Assembly (NCBI RefSeq): GCF_014646215.1
Contig: NZ_BMNA01000004.1
Location: 77,968-141,967, forward strand
Direction: 5' to 3'
Length of the DNA: 64,000 bases
Origin: Nakamurella endophytica
Lineage (GTDB): Bacteria; Actinomycetota; Actinomycetes; Mycobacteriales; Nakamurellaceae
Shown here: positions 1 through 8,930 of the stretch, piece by piece
Layout of the letters: every line of letters starts with the position of its first letter
Numbering within the stretch: the first letter of the stretch is position 1
The notes under the pieces: model-generated
What the model was told of the DNA's origin: nothing
Seen by the model: the letters and a program-made list of their open reading frames with translations, nothing else
The model's database searches: none
Program-made: the position numbers and the translations under genes

Positions 1-45
1 CCCGCGGGGGGTCGGGGTCCGCCGCGGGTGCCGGCGAGTGCGACC

Positions 46-145
46 GCCGGGACCCGCAGGGGGTCGGGGTCCCCTGCGGGTCCCGGCGGAGATCTCGGTT
101 GACCGGCGGCGGGCCGCCGATCGGATACCGGCGGCGAGCCGCCGG
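46..145. terminator. Triple hairpin cluster, probable terminator
   Basis: Three perfect inverted repeats lie in a row: a 17-bp stem (46-62 with 71-87, 8-nt loop), a 7-bp stem (104-110 with 113-119) and an 8-bp stem (128-135 with 138-145). They sit just past the stop codon of the minus-strand gene ending at 162. There is no T-tract, which is common for high-GC actinobacterial terminators. They could also serve a plus-strand gene entering from outside the window. Confidence 0.65.
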
Positions 146-161
146 CTGGTCGGTGGGCGGA

Positions 162-917
162 TCAGCGGCTCCAGTCGCCGACCAGGTCCAGGGCGGCGCG
201 GTAGGTCGTCGGGAGGTGCTCGATCCACACCTTCGGGGCGGGGATCGCCGCGTCCGGGTCGCCGGTCAGCCGGGCCGCGATGATCTCGGCCAGCAGCAGC
301 GCGCGGCGCGCGAGCTTGGAATCGCGACGGGTGAGGACGGCGGCGACGGCCGGGCTGAGCCGGACCAGCGTCTGCCCGCCGGCGAACACCGTCCGCATGC
401 CCTCGGCCGTGTGGATCATCGGGAGCAGCCGCTGCCAGCCGGGACGGCCGGCCAGGTCGAGCCGGATGAGCACCAGGGCGTAGGTGTCGCCGACGGGCTG
501 CCCCTGTGACTCCGCCTCCAGGTAGACCTCCTCGAGGCGGGCGTGCAGGTACTCGGGGCTGACCAGACCGGTCATCGGGTCGGAGACGGCGGCCGGCGGC
601 GCGGTGACCCGGTCGGCCCAGCCGAGGGACACGGCGCGGCGGAGCGAGGCGGTGTACCGCTGCGGGGCGATCGCGGCCAGCATGTCGATGTCCGCCAGGG
701 CCTCGGCCAGCGAGACACCGGAGGCGGCGCGGTCCTGACCGAGCCGCTCGGCGGGGGCCCACACGTCGCCGCCGGCGCTGACGGCCTCGCAGACCGCGTC
801 GACCGCGGGGGTGTGCCAGTCCGCCGGGAACGCCCAGCCGGCACCGTCCGCCCGCGCCGACCAGACCCGGCGGATCTCGTCGCTGGTCAGCCGGTCCACG
901 TCGGCGCCTGTCACCAT
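162..917 (-). CDS. Degenerate GGDEF-like protein (251 aa)
   Basis: The ATG at 917 is chosen over upstream in-frame codons because GGAGAGGTG precedes it at good spacing. The middle of the protein carries DPMTGL followed by YLHARL, the usual opening motif of GGDEF diguanylate cyclase domains. The downstream GG(D/E)EF active-site loop is not recognisable, so cyclase activity is unlikely and the fold may act as a nucleotide or protein sensor. There is no membrane segment or signal peptide, so it is probably cytoplasmic. It diverges from the sigma factor gene at 1282 across 364 bp, which suggests a link in signalling. The family assignment rests on the short motif and is tentative. Confidence 0.7.
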   Translation of the reverse strand: MVTGADVDRLTSDEIRRVWSARADGAGWAFPADWHTPAVDAVCEAVSAGGDVWAPAERLGQDRAASGVSLAEALADIDMLAAIAPQRYTASLRRAVSLGWADRVTAPPAAVSDPMTGLVSPEYLHARLEEVYLEAESQGQPVGDTYALVLIRLDLAGRPGWQRLLPMIHTAEGMRTVFAGGQTLVRLSPAVAAVLTRRDSKLARRALLLAEIIAARLTGDPDAAIPAPKVWIEHLPTTYRAALDLVGDWSR

Positions 918-1063
918 CGGTTCACCTCTCCTGTGCGCAACGGGCGGCGGCCCGGGGCGGTTCACTCCTTGAGCCGCGTCGTTGCTGTCGCAGAGGTGAC
1001 GGGCGAGCCCGCCGGCTGTCACGCGATCCGGCGAAAAAAGTTCTGCGGATCGACGGACTCACA

Positions 1064-1076
1064 CTGCGTGACGCAG
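1064..1076. promoter_or_regulatory. Perfect 13-nt palindrome in the divergent intergenic region
   Basis: CTGCGT-G-ACGCAG lies between the GGDEF-like gene (start 917) and the sigma-factor gene (start 1282). It may be an operator for one or both. The rest of the 918-1281 gap shows a TCACAAT -10-like hexamer near 1090 and nothing else I can assign. Confidence 0.3.
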
Positions 1077-1281
1077 CGTCCACTGAGACGTCACAATGGA
1101 GAGGTCCTCCCGGCGGATCCCCCGCGCGGGTGCCCTGTCGCCGCGCACGCCCGGCCGCCCGCCGGCCACCGTGCGCGGAGCGGTCCCGACGGGCACCCGG
1201 CGATCCGCCGGTGCGCGGGCCGCGGCAGTGCCAGCACCACCAGCCCAGCGCCCCGGCCCCGGGACGGACGAGAGGAAACAG

Positions 1282-4200
1282 GTGACCACGGAGCAGGACC
1301 ACGCGCAGCCGGCGAGCGACGCCGAGCTGATCACGCGTGTCCGCGCCGGCGGCCGCGCCGCCTTCGGTGAGCTGTACCGCCGGCACGCCGGCGCGGCGGC
1401 CACGCTGGCCCGGCAGTTCGCCCGCTCGTCGACCGAGGCCGACGACCTGGTGTCCGAGGCGTTCGCCCGGGTGCTGGACGGGCTGCTCGAGGGTCGCGGC
1501 CCGGACATCGCCTTCCGCGCCTACCTGTTCACCGTGCTCCGCAACACCGCCTACGACCGCACCCGCAAGGACCAGCGGCTGCAGTTCACCGGCGAGATGG
1601 AGGACCACGACGTCGCCGTCGAGGGCGACGACCCGGTCCTGGCCGACCTGGAGAACGGGCTGGTGGCCCGGGCGTTCCGGAGCCTGCCCGAGCGGTGGCA
1701 GGCCGTCCTCTGGCACACCCAGGTGGAGGGTCAGTCCGCCCGCGAGGTCGGCGTCCTGCTCGGGATGGCCCCCAACGCGGTGACTTCGCTGGCCTTCCGT
1801 GCCCGCGAGGGTCTGCGGGAGGCCTACCTGCAGGCGCACCTCGCCGAGACCGCCGCCGACCGGTGCCGCGTGACGGTGGAACGGCTCGGCGCCTGGACCC
1901 GCGGCGGCCTGTCCAAGCGGGAGAAGGCGCAGGTCGACGCCCACCTGGAGGAGTGCGACCGGTGCCGGGCGCTGGCCGCCGAACTGGCGGAGGTCAACAG
2001 CGGGCTGCGGGCGCTGCTCGCGCCGCTGCTGCTCGGCGGCGCGGCGGCCGGCTACCTGGCGACCCTGGGCCCGGTGCCGCCGCTGGTGGCGCTGGGCTCC
2101 GCGGCAGCCGGCGAGGTCGGCGTCGCAGGAGCCCACGCCGGGGTGCACACCGGGTCGCACGCCCTGGGCGAGACCGTGGGCAGCACGCCTGCCGGCGGTC
2201 TGCTGGCCAAGATCCCCGCGCAGACCGTGCTGGCCCGGGTGCCGGGCAAGACCCTGGTCGGCAAGGCGGTGCTCGCCGGGTCGGCCGGCTCGGTGCTGGT
2301 CGCGGCGGTGGCCGCGCTGGTCGTGGTCATCGTCGGCAGCACCCCGGCCGTCCGTCCGGAGTCGGCGAACGACCGGGGCGTCGTCGCGACGCCGGTCGCG
2401 CCGGGAACGGATCTGAACGGCACCGGGTCGGGTGGCGCCGGTACGGCCGGTGGGACCGGCAGCGCCGGTGGTTCGCAGCCCGCGCCGCCCACCACCGCCG
2501 GCACGAGCTCCGGCGGGACGACCGGCGCGACGACGAGCGGGAGCGCCCGCGGGACCGGCGCCGGCCCGAGCACCGGCGCCGGCACCGGCACCGGCACCGG
2601 CACCGGCACCGGTGGGTCGGCGGGCACGGGCGGCGGCGCAGGCGGCGACACGGGCACCGACGGCCTGCCGACCGACATCCCGCCCTTCGTGCCCGGCGAC
2701 CTCGGCACGGTGCCGGGCGACGGCGGGGACGGCGGGCTCGGCGACGGCGGGCTCGGGGACGGCGGGCTGGGTGACGGCGGGCTCGGGGACGGCGGGCTGG
2801 GTGACGGTGGGCTCGGTGACGGCGGCGACGGCGGCCTCGGCGACGGCGGCCTCGGCGACGGCGGGCTGGGCGACGGCGGGCTGGGCGACGGCGGGCTGGG
2901 CGACGGCGGGACCGGTGACGGCAGCACCCCGGGCGGTGGCGGGACCGGCGACGGCAGCACCCCGGGCGACGGCAGCACCCCCGGTGACGGCGGGACCGGC
3001 GACACCGGCAGCCCCGGGACGACCGGCGCACCGGCGACGACCGGGGGCGGCACCGGCGGCGGCTCGACGACCACCACCCGGCCCACCCGCCAGCCCAACC
3101 AGGGCAGCGTCCCGCCGGACTCGACCGGGCCGGTGACCACCCCGCCGACGACCACTCCCCCCACCTCCCCGCCGACGACCACTCCCCCGACGTCCCCGCC
3201 CACGACGACTCCCCCGACCTCCCCGCCCGACACGACCCCGCCGGACACGACCCCGCCGGACACCACCCCGCCGGACACGACACCTCCGGACACCACGCCG
3301 CCCGACACCACCCCGCCTCCGGCGACCCCGCCGGCGCTGCTGGTGACCGTCGGCGGCGGCGCCGGGTCGACGGTGACCTTCGTCCCTGGCGGCGCCCCGG
3401 TGACCGTCCGGCTCGACGTCACCGCCGCGGCGGACGTGCCCGCGGGCAGCCTGCTGCGGTTGACCGGACTGCCGGCCGGCCTCTCGGCCCGCGGCCTCAC
3501 AGCCGTCACCGCCGGTCTGCGTGCCGGCGTCGGCCAGGCCTTCGCCGCCGCGGCCCCGTCCCCCGGCAGCTGCGCGCCCAGCGACGCGGCCGCCGGAGCT
3601 GTCGACTGCGCCCTGCCGGTGACCCTGCCCGGCGGCACCGCGGTGGGTCTCGACCTGGCGCTCGACCTCACCGCCGCGCCGCTCACCGCCCGCACGGTCA
3701 CCCTGGGCGTCGCGGTCGCCGACGGTCCGGTCACGGACGCCGCGCTCACCCTCGACGTCGCCGCGCCGGTTGACACGCTGACCCTGTCCCAGGCGGTGCT
3801 CGCCGTCGGCGCCCGCTCGCAGGTGACGCTGTCGGCCACCCGCACGGCCGAGATCGTCGACGCCAGCCGGCTCGGCACGCTCACCGTGCCGGCATCGACG
3901 GTCCCCGGGGTCACCTGGACGCCCACCGACGACTCCTGCACCTCCGCCACCGCCGACGGCCGCGCCGCGCTCCGCTGCCCCGTCGCGGAGGTCCTGGACG
4001 GCGGGGTGACGTTCGCCGTCGCCGTCGCCGAGGACACCGCCCCCGGCGCGGTGCCGGTCACCGCGACCGACGACTACGGCCACGAGCTGCCGGCAGGCAC
4101 CCTCGCGGTGACGGCCACCGGCGGCTACCTGTTGCCCCAGCTCGAGCTGCCGCAGACCGTGCACGTCGGCCGGAACACCCGCCGGGTCACCCTGCCGCTG

Positions 4201-6087
4201 GCGCCCGGCGTGACCGCGGGCAGCGCCGTCACCGTCCCCCGGGCGCTGCCGGAGCCCCTGAACGGGGTGGAGCTGGTCGCGGTGACCCCGGTCGACGGCG
4301 GCAGCTGCACGCAGGCCGGCGCCTCCACCGTGTGCACCCCCGCACCCGGCTCGCCGCTCACCCTCGACGTCGCCGTGCTCGTCCGGCCCGACGCGGCCCT
4401 GTCGGGCCCGGTGACCGGCGCGGTCGGCTTCCCGGGCGGCGGCTCGTACGCCGTCACGCTGTACCCGGGTGACGTCGTCGTCCAGCCCGGCTACCGCTCG
4501 ATCGTGCTCACCCCGCCCGACCGGCTGGTGCTCGGCGGCCCGGCCGCGCCGCTGACCATCACCGCCGCCTTCGTCGACGACGTCGACGACCCGGGTGCGG
4601 TCGAGCTGCCCCGCAAGCTGGCCAACGGGGTCGTCCTGCGCGCCCCGGACCGTGGCTGGCCGGCCGGCTGCACCGCCACCGACACCACGCTGCGGTGCGA
4701 CCCGGGCACCGTCGACGGCCCGGTGACGTGGACGGTCGCCGTCGCCGCGTCGACGTCGGCGTCCACGTCGGTGGTGCGGCCGCCGGTGGCCCGGCTCGAG
4801 GGCGGGCGCAGCCTGGCCTCCACGCTGTCCCGCGACTTCGTCTGGGGGTCCGACTGGACCGCCTACAGCCTGTCCGCCACCACGGCGCTGCAGGCCGGGC
4901 GGGACGCCACCCTGGTGCTCGACGCCCGCGCCTCCGGCACCGGGGACCCCGGCCCGTTCTCCTTCCCCGCCCGGCTGTCCGACGGGATCGTGGTCACCGC
5001 GGCCACCGGGGGCGGGTGCAGCGTCGGCGACGACACCGTCACCTGCGACCCGGGCACCGGCACCGACGTCCGCACCCGGCTCGCGGCAGCGGTCCTGCCG
5101 TCCGCCGGCGGCACGCAGCAGCTGCCGGACGTCACCGCCGAGGCCACCGGCAGCACCGTGCCGATGACCGCCGACGACCCGTTGACGGTCACGCCGCGGG
5201 CGGTCGGCGACCCGATCGAGTACACCGGCCGGGTCGACGCCGGCACGGTCGGCGGCGCGCTCGTCGGCTGCGGGCTGCTCGGCCAGCTGCGCGACTCGCC
5301 GACCTGCGCGGCGACGGTGCTGCCCGCCGCCACCGCCACGCTGCCCGCCCCCGGCGGCCGGGTGCTGTGGGCCGGCCTGCTGCTGTCCGCGGCCGGGCGC
5401 GGTCCCACCTTCCCGCTGGCCGACCCGGTGCTGACCGTGAACGGCACGCCCTACGGGCTGCACAGCAGCGGGGACCAGGCGCTGCCGGCGGTCGACCAGG
5501 CCGGCCGCCCGGTCGCCGCCCCGGAGGTGCAGACCCGGGTGGTGGACGTGACCTCGCTGGTCGGCGCGGGCGCCACGGTCGGCGTCAGCGTCCCGTCCGC
5601 CGTGCTGTCGACGTACCTGAAGTCGCCCGGGCGCAAGCCGATGGTCGGCTGGGCCGTCGTCGTGCTCTGGCGGTCCGACGGCGCCGCAGAGTCGGTGGCC
5701 CGGGTGCAGTTCCCCGAGATCACCGATGTGGAGCCGGGCAGCGGCGGGTTCACCGCCCGGTTCGCCGCGTCCGACAACGGCGCGGCCGGTGCCGTCCGCA
5801 GCGCCGACGTCGTGCTGTGGGCGACGGACGCCTTCGGTGACAAGCGCGTCAGCGCCGGCCCGGCGACGCTGTCCTACCCGCTGGCCGGTGTGTCCCGGTT
5901 CCTCGGCCCGCTCGCCGGGACGATCGAGGGTCGCTGCGTCGGTCTGGACGTCGTGCACCTGTCCGGCCGTACCGACTATGGCGTCGCGGGCTCGAACGCG
6001 GCCGCCGTCACCGTCTCCAGCGGCCCGACGAACACCGACACCTACGTGGTCGGGGCCGTGGTGACCGTCGCGGCCCGCCCCGTCTGA
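1282..6087 (+). CDS. ECF sigma factor fused to zinc-finger anti-sigma domain, TM helix and large extracellular region (1601 aa)
   Basis: The start is the GTG at 1282, preceded by GAGG; the in-frame ATG at 1096 would add 62 unconserved residues. Residues about 15-90 are sigma region 2 and about 123-185 are region 4 with its helix-turn-helix. Next is a zinc anti-sigma motif, H221-x3-C225-x2-C228 (HLEECDRC). A hydrophobic stretch lies near 241-277 and a clear membrane helix near 335-353. Outside it would be a Gly/Ser/Thr linker, a GDGGL repeat tract (about 480-543), a Pro/Thr tract of TTPP and DTTPP repeats (about 617-681), and roughly 900 residues of beta-rich repeats resembling surface or fimbrial domains. 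Known actinobacterial ECF groups carry C-terminal membrane-anchored extensions; this one is unusually long. Release of the sigma part would need proteolysis or a conformational signal (inference). Confidence 0.85.
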   Translation: MTTEQDHAQPASDAELITRVRAGGRAAFGELYRRHAGAAATLARQFARSSTEADDLVSEAFARVLDGLLEGRGPDIAFRAYLFTVLRNTAYDRTRKDQRLQFTGEMEDHDVAVEGDDPVLADLENGLVARAFRSLPERWQAVLWHTQVEGQSAREVGVLLGMAPNAVTSLAFRAREGLREAYLQAHLAETAADRCRVTVERLGAWTRGGLSKREKAQVDAHLEECDRCRALAAELAEVNSGLRALLAPLLLGGAAAGYLATLGPVPPLVALGSAAAGEVGVAGAHAGVHTGSHALGETVGSTPAGGLLAKIPAQTVLARVPGKTLVGKAVLAGSAGSVLVAAVAALVVVIVGSTPAVRPESANDRGVVATPVAPGTDLNGTGSGGAGTAGGTGSAGGSQPAPPTTAGTSSGGTTGATTSGSARGTGAGPSTGAGTGTGTGTGTGGSAGTGGGAGGDTGTDGLPTDIPPFVPGDLGTVPGDGGDGGLGDGGLGDGGLGDGGLGDGGLGDGGLGDGGDGGLGDGGLGDGGLGDGGLGDGGLGDGGTGDGSTPGGGGTGDGSTPGDGSTPGDGGTGDTGSPGTTGAPATTGGGTGGGSTTTTRPTRQPNQGSVPPDSTGPVTTPPTTTPPTSPPTTTPPTSPPTTTPPTSPPDTTPPDTTPPDTTPPDTTPPDTTPPDTTPPPATPPALLVTVGGGAGSTVTFVPGGAPVTVRLDVTAAADVPAGSLLRLTGLPAGLSARGLTAVTAGLRAGVGQAFAAAAPSPGSCAPSDAAAGAVDCALPVTLPGGTAVGLDLALDLTAAPLTARTVTLGVAVADGPVTDAALTLDVAAPVDTLTLSQAVLAVGARSQVTLSATRTAEIVDASRLGTLTVPASTVPGVTWTPTDDSCTSATADGRAALRCPVAEVLDGGVTFAVAVAEDTAPGAVPVTATDDYGHELPAGTLAVTATGGYLLPQLELPQTVHVGRNTRRVTLPLAPGVTAGSAVTVPRALPEPLNGVELVAVTPVDGGSCTQAGASTVCTPAPGSPLTLDVAVLVRPDAALSGPVTGAVGFPGGGSYAVTLYPGDVVVQPGYRSIVLTPPDRLVLGGPAAPLTITAAFVDDVDDPGAVELPRKLANGVVLRAPDRGWPAGCTATDTTLRCDPGTVDGPVTWTVAVAASTSASTSVVRPPVARLEGGRSLASTLSRDFVWGSDWTAYSLSATTALQAGRDATLVLDARASGTGDPGPFSFPARLSDGIVVTAATGGGCSVGDDTVTCDPGTGTDVRTRLAAAVLPSAGGTQQLPDVTAEATGSTVPMTADDPLTVTPRAVGDPIEYTGRVDAGTVGGALVGCGLLGQLRDSPTCAATVLPAATATLPAPGGRVLWAGLLLSAAGRGPTFPLADPVLTVNGTPYGLHSSGDQALPAVDQAGRPVAAPEVQTRVVDVTSLVGAGATVGVSVPSAVLSTYLKSPGRKPMVGWAVVVLWRSDGAAESVARVQFPEITDVEPGSGGFTARFAASDNGAAGAVRSADVVLWATDAFGDKRVSAGPATLSYPLAGVSRFLGPLAGTIEGRCVGLDVVHLSGRTDYGVAGSNAAAVTVSSGPTNTDTYVVGAVVTVAARPV
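2719..2910 (+). repeat. In-gene tandem repeat encoding GDGGL units
   Basis: Variants of a 15-nt unit (GGCGACGGCGGGCTG-like, with some GGTGAC forms) repeat about a dozen times in frame inside the sigma fusion gene. They encode a flexible Gly/Asp linker just outside the membrane helix. The mix of synonymous variants suggests repeated unit duplication and drift. The tract is likely to vary in length between strains. Confidence 0.8.
3130..3325 (+). repeat. In-gene tandem repeat encoding TTPPTSPP and DTTPP units
   Basis: This in-frame Pro/Thr-rich tract starts with [13 protein letters not shown] units and continues with about seven DTTPP units. Such stalks usually span the cell wall and may be glycosylated. 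It separates the GDGGL linker from the beta-rich domains of the sigma fusion protein. Confidence 0.8.
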
Positions 6088-6200
6088 CCGTCGCGCGACC
6101 GCCGTCCGGCTCCCGACGCCGCCGGGACGACCACCGTGTGAAGGCCGTGTGATCTGCGGAAATGTCGCGGGACCGGACGAAAGGGCCGCGGGCGCAGCCC

Positions 6201-6206
6201 TACACT
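6201..6206 (+). promoter_or_regulatory. -10 element for leaderless gtrA-like gene
   Basis: TACACT is followed by 6 nt and then the GTG at 6213, the spacing expected when transcription starts at the start codon. The same TACACTGACC string precedes the methylmalonyl-CoA mutase small-subunit gene at 42381. Confidence 0.5.
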
Positions 6207-6212
6207 GACCCG

Positions 6213-6740
6213 GTGAGCCTGATCGACCGCGTGCGCGCCGTCCTCCCCCCGAAGTACCGGGAGATCGCCAAGTTCCTGGTGGTGGGCGGCACCGCGTGGA
6301 TCGTCGACACGGGCGTGTTCACCCTGCTGTCGCACACCGTGCTGGACGAGAAGGTGATCACCTCCAAGATCATCTCGATCGTGCTGTCGACGATCGTCAG
6401 CTACGTGCTCAACCGCGAGTGGTCGTTCCGGCACCGCGGCGGCCGCGAGCGCCACCACGAGGCCATGCTGTTCTTCCTCGTCAACGGGCTGGCGCTGGGA
6501 TTGAACCTGGTGCCGCTGTGGCTGTCGCACTACGCCTTCGGCTTCAACCTCGCCCACTACAGCCGGTTGACGGTGTCCGTCACGGACTTCATCGCGGCCA
6601 ACGTCGTCGGCACCATCCTCGGCATGGCGTTCCGGTTCTGGGCCTACAAGCGGTATGTGTTCCCCGACGAGCTCGCCCACGTCGGCGAGGACGGCGGGGC
6701 CGGCGACCCGGACACCCGGGCGGACGTCGCCTCCCGCTGA
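6213..6740 (+). CDS. GtrA-like membrane protein (175 aa)
   Basis: GtrA-family proteins are small four-helix membrane proteins linked to moving or displaying lipid-linked sugars used in cell-wall or O-antigen glycosylation. The N-terminal KFLVVGG with WIVDTGVF, the central SYVLNREWSF, and the later FIAANVVGTILGMAFRFWAYKRYVF are typical of the family, and four hydrophobic segments are visible. The GTG at 6213 fits a leaderless start from the TACACT box; an ATG at 6162 is in frame but has no clear ribosome site. It converges with the histidine kinase gene, 15 nt away. The sugar substrate cannot be told from sequence. Confidence 0.85.
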   Translation: MSLIDRVRAVLPPKYREIAKFLVVGGTAWIVDTGVFTLLSHTVLDEKVITSKIISIVLSTIVSYVLNREWSFRHRGGRERHHEAMLFFLVNGLALGLNLVPLWLSHYAFGFNLAHYSRLTVSVTDFIAANVVGTILGMAFRFWAYKRYVFPDELAHVGEDGGAGDPDTRADVASR

Positions 6741-6755
6741 CCGTCCCGGTCCCGG

Positions 6756-8060
6756 TCACCGGGGTGACGGCACCACCGCGACGGGACCGGCGAGCTCCCC
6801 GGGCGCGCCGTCGGTGAGCGGGCCTGGAATGCGGCCCGGCAGGAAGACCGCGAAGACCGCCGGCGCCCGGCGGCGCAGCTCCAGCCGGCCGCCGTCCGCC
6901 TCGACCAGCGCCCGGGCCAGGCCGAGCCCGATCCCGGTGGACGCCGCCGTCGAGACGCCGCGGTCGAAGACGTGCCCGACAAGCGCCTCGGGGATGCCGG
7001 CACCCTCGTCGGCCACCTCCAGCACCACCAGCCCGCTGTCCTGCCGCGCCGACAGCGTGACCGTGCCGGCGCCGTGCCGGGTGGCGTTGTCCAGCAGCGA
7101 GGACAGCGCCTCCCGCAGCCGCATCGGCGTCGCCTCGGCGACCGCACCCGACGGGCAGCGGACCACCAGCGCCCGGCCCGCCCGCCGCAGCCGCGGCTCC
7201 CACTCCGCCGCCAGCGCCGCCGTCTCGCGACCCAGGTCGACCGCGGACACCGTCGCGGCGCGGCGCGAGCGGGCCGCCGCCAGCAGGGCGTCCACGACGG
7301 CGACCAGCTGGTCGGTCTGCTCCAGTCCCGCCCGGACCGCGGCGGCGGAGTCCGCGTCGTCCCGGACCGACGGCACCGTGTCCAGCTCCTCCAGCAGCAG
7401 CCGGATGCCGGTCAGCCGGGTGCGGAGCTGGTGCGAGATGTCGCCCGCCAGGTCGCGCTCCCGGCCGAGCAGCGCCGCGATGTCCCGTGCTGCGGCGTCC
7501 AGGACGTCGGCGACCCGGTCCAGCTCGGCGATGCCGAACCGCCGGGACGCGACGCGGAAGTCACCGGCGCCCAGGGCCGCCGCGCGGTCGGCCACGCTGC
7601 GCAGCGGCGACGACAGCCGCCGCGCCAGCACCACCGCCACCGCCGCACCGACGAGCAGGGACAGCGCCACCGCACCGGCCACCCACAGCAGGGCACTGCG
7701 CCGGGGCGCCGACAGCTCGCTCATCGGCACCTCGAGCTCGGCGGTGCCGCCCTGGGTCAGCGCGACCTCCCGGGTGTAGCCGCCGACCAGCCCGGTGTCG
7801 CCGAGCACGATGGGGGCGTGGCCGGGCCGGCGCACGGAGAGCAGGCCGCCGGCCGGCACGGCCAGCGTCAGCCGGCGGTCGTCGACGGCCTGGCTGACGT
7901 CCGCGGCGAGCGCCGCGTCCACCGACTCCAGCCGGGCGGTGAGGTCGGCGTCCAACCGGTCACCGACCAGGTGCCAGGTCACGACGCCGAGCGGCAGGCC
8001 GAGCGCGAGCGCGGTGGCGGCGACGACCGCCAGCACGCTCAGCAGGACGCGGCGCAGCAC
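6756..8060 (-). CDS. Two-component sensor histidine kinase (434 aa)
   Basis: This membrane kinase senses a signal outside the cell and phosphorylates the regulator encoded just upstream. An N-terminal helix, an extracytoplasmic region of about 100 residues and a second helix (ALLWVAGAVALSLLVGAA) are followed by a HAMP-like segment (LSSPLRSVADRA). The H box SHQLRTRLTGIRL contains the likely phospho-acceptor His210. The N box LLDNATRHG and the G boxes DEGAGIP and STGIGLGLA are intact. The length is normal for a HisKA/HATPase_c kinase. It starts 4 nt after the response-regulator stop codon, so the two are co-transcribed. The signal is unknown. Confidence 0.92.
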   Translation of the reverse strand: MLRRVLLSVLAVVAATALALGLPLGVVTWHLVGDRLDADLTARLESVDAALAADVSQAVDDRRLTLAVPAGGLLSVRRPGHAPIVLGDTGLVGGYTREVALTQGGTAELEVPMSELSAPRRSALLWVAGAVALSLLVGAAVAVVLARRLSSPLRSVADRAAALGAGDFRVASRRFGIAELDRVADVLDAAARDIAALLGRERDLAGDISHQLRTRLTGIRLLLEELDTVPSVRDDADSAAAVRAGLEQTDQLVAVVDALLAAARSRRAATVSAVDLGRETAALAAEWEPRLRRAGRALVVRCPSGAVAEATPMRLREALSSLLDNATRHGAGTVTLSARQDSGLVVLEVADEGAGIPEALVGHVFDRGVSTAASTGIGLGLARALVEADGGRLELRRRAPAVFAVFLPGRIPGPLTDGAPGELAGPVAVVPSPR

Positions 8061-8064
8061 GGCG

Positions 8065-8739
8065 TCACGGGTTGAAGCGCAGTCCGGCGCCGCGGATCGT
8101 GGCGATGCGCAGGTCGAGCGGCTCGCCGGCGTCCTCGGCCAGCTTGCGGCGCAGCGCGGACACGTGCATGTCCAGGGTCTTTCCCTGGAGGACGGCCCGG
8201 TCGCCGGCCCACAGCGCGTCGACGATCTCCTCCCGGCTGACCACCTGGTCCGCCCGGGACATCAACAGCTGCAGCAGGTCGAACTCCTTGGGGCTGAGCG
8301 CCACGGTCCGGCCCTGCACGGTCACCCGGCGGGCCCGGCCGTCGAGCGTGACGCCGCCGGCGGACAGCCGCAGGTCGGGCTTGCGGCGCAGCAGCGCCCG
8401 GATGCGGGCCAGCAGCTCCGCGGTGCGGAACGGCTTGCCGACGTAGTCGTCGGCGCCGGCGTCGAGCCCGACGACGAAGTCGACCTCGTCGGTCCGGGCG
8501 GTGAGCATCAGCACCGCCGTGTCCCGCCCGGCGGTGCGGATCCGTCGGCATACCTCCAGCCCGTCCATGCCCGGCAGCCCGAGGTCCAGGATGACCAGTG
8601 ACACGGGGTTCTCGGTGGCCGCGGACAGCGCTCCTCCGCCGTCGGTCGCGTGCAGCACGTCGTAGCCCTCCCGGCGCAGGGCGCGCACCAGAGGGCCCGA
8701 GATGGCCTCGTCGTCCTCGGCGAGCAGGACCGTCGTCAC
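8065..8739 (-). CDS. OmpR/PhoB-family response regulator (224 aa)
   Basis: The receiver domain (about 1-115) has the acidic pair D9/D10, phospho-acceptor D52, T80 and K102. The C-terminal winged helix (about 125-224) ends with the typical ATIRGAGLRFNP. It should bind direct-repeat DNA as a phosphorylated dimer. The start codon is GTG at 8739. The first nucleotides of the gene (GTGACGACGGTC) are nearly the same as the start of each upstream 26-bp repeat unit, so the true start is unusually hard to fix; the receiver-domain alignment supports 8739. The kinase gene follows 4 nt downstream. Targets are unknown; the array itself could be an autoregulatory site. Confidence 0.92.
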   Translation of the reverse strand: MTTVLLAEDDEAISGPLVRALRREGYDVLHATDGGGALSAATENPVSLVILDLGLPGMDGLEVCRRIRTAGRDTAVLMLTARTDEVDFVVGLDAGADDYVGKPFRTAELLARIRALLRRKPDLRLSAGGVTLDGRARRVTVQGRTVALSPKEFDLLQLLMSRADQVVSREEIVDALWAGDRAVLQGKTLDMHVSALRRKLAEDAGEPLDLRIATIRGAGLRFNP

Positions 8740-8880
8740 GGCCGACTGTTCCTGATCGTCGTCACGGCCGACAGCACCCGATCGTCGTCACGGCCGACAG
8801 CACCTGATCGTCGTCACGGCCGACTGTTCCTGATCGTCGTCACGGCCGACAGCACCTGATCGTCGTCACGGCCGACAGCG
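8737..8880 (-). repeat. 26-bp tandem array (five units plus a partial) at the response-regulator start
   Basis: Units begin at 8737, 8763, 8789, 8815 and 8841, with a 14-nt partial unit at 8867. On the coding strand each starts GTGACGACGATC and ends GTCGGCC. Two versions differ at the centre (AGGAACA, or AGGTGCT with one GGGTGCT variant). The first unit includes the regulator's own GTG start. The array fills most of the gap to the carboxylase gene at 8931. Twenty-six is not a multiple of three, so the array does not extend the reading frame. It resembles MIRU-type repeats or a set of regulator sites. Confidence 0.9.
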
Positions 8881-8930
8881 TAGATCCGCCTCTGCCCTCG
8901 GCGGCCCGGAACCGCACGCTGCAACCGACA

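Noticed and set aside
1096..1281. 62-residue N-terminal extension of the sigma fusion
   Set aside because: No conserved sequence; the GTG at 1282 has a proper ribosome site and the region-2 motif starts 15 residues later.
922..5958. 1678-codon open frame opposite the sigma fusion gene
   Set aside because: It is an antisense shadow caused by GC-biased codons; its product is low-complexity Arg/Gly/Ala sequence with no domain.
6751..6763. CCCGGT-C-ACCGGG palindrome at the kinase stop codon as a terminator
   Set aside because: The stem is only 6 bp and lies partly in coding sequence of a GC-rich genome where such short palindromes are common.
8737..8880. Possible CRISPR array
   Set aside because: The units are directly adjacent 26-bp copies with no unique spacers, and no cas gene is in the window.
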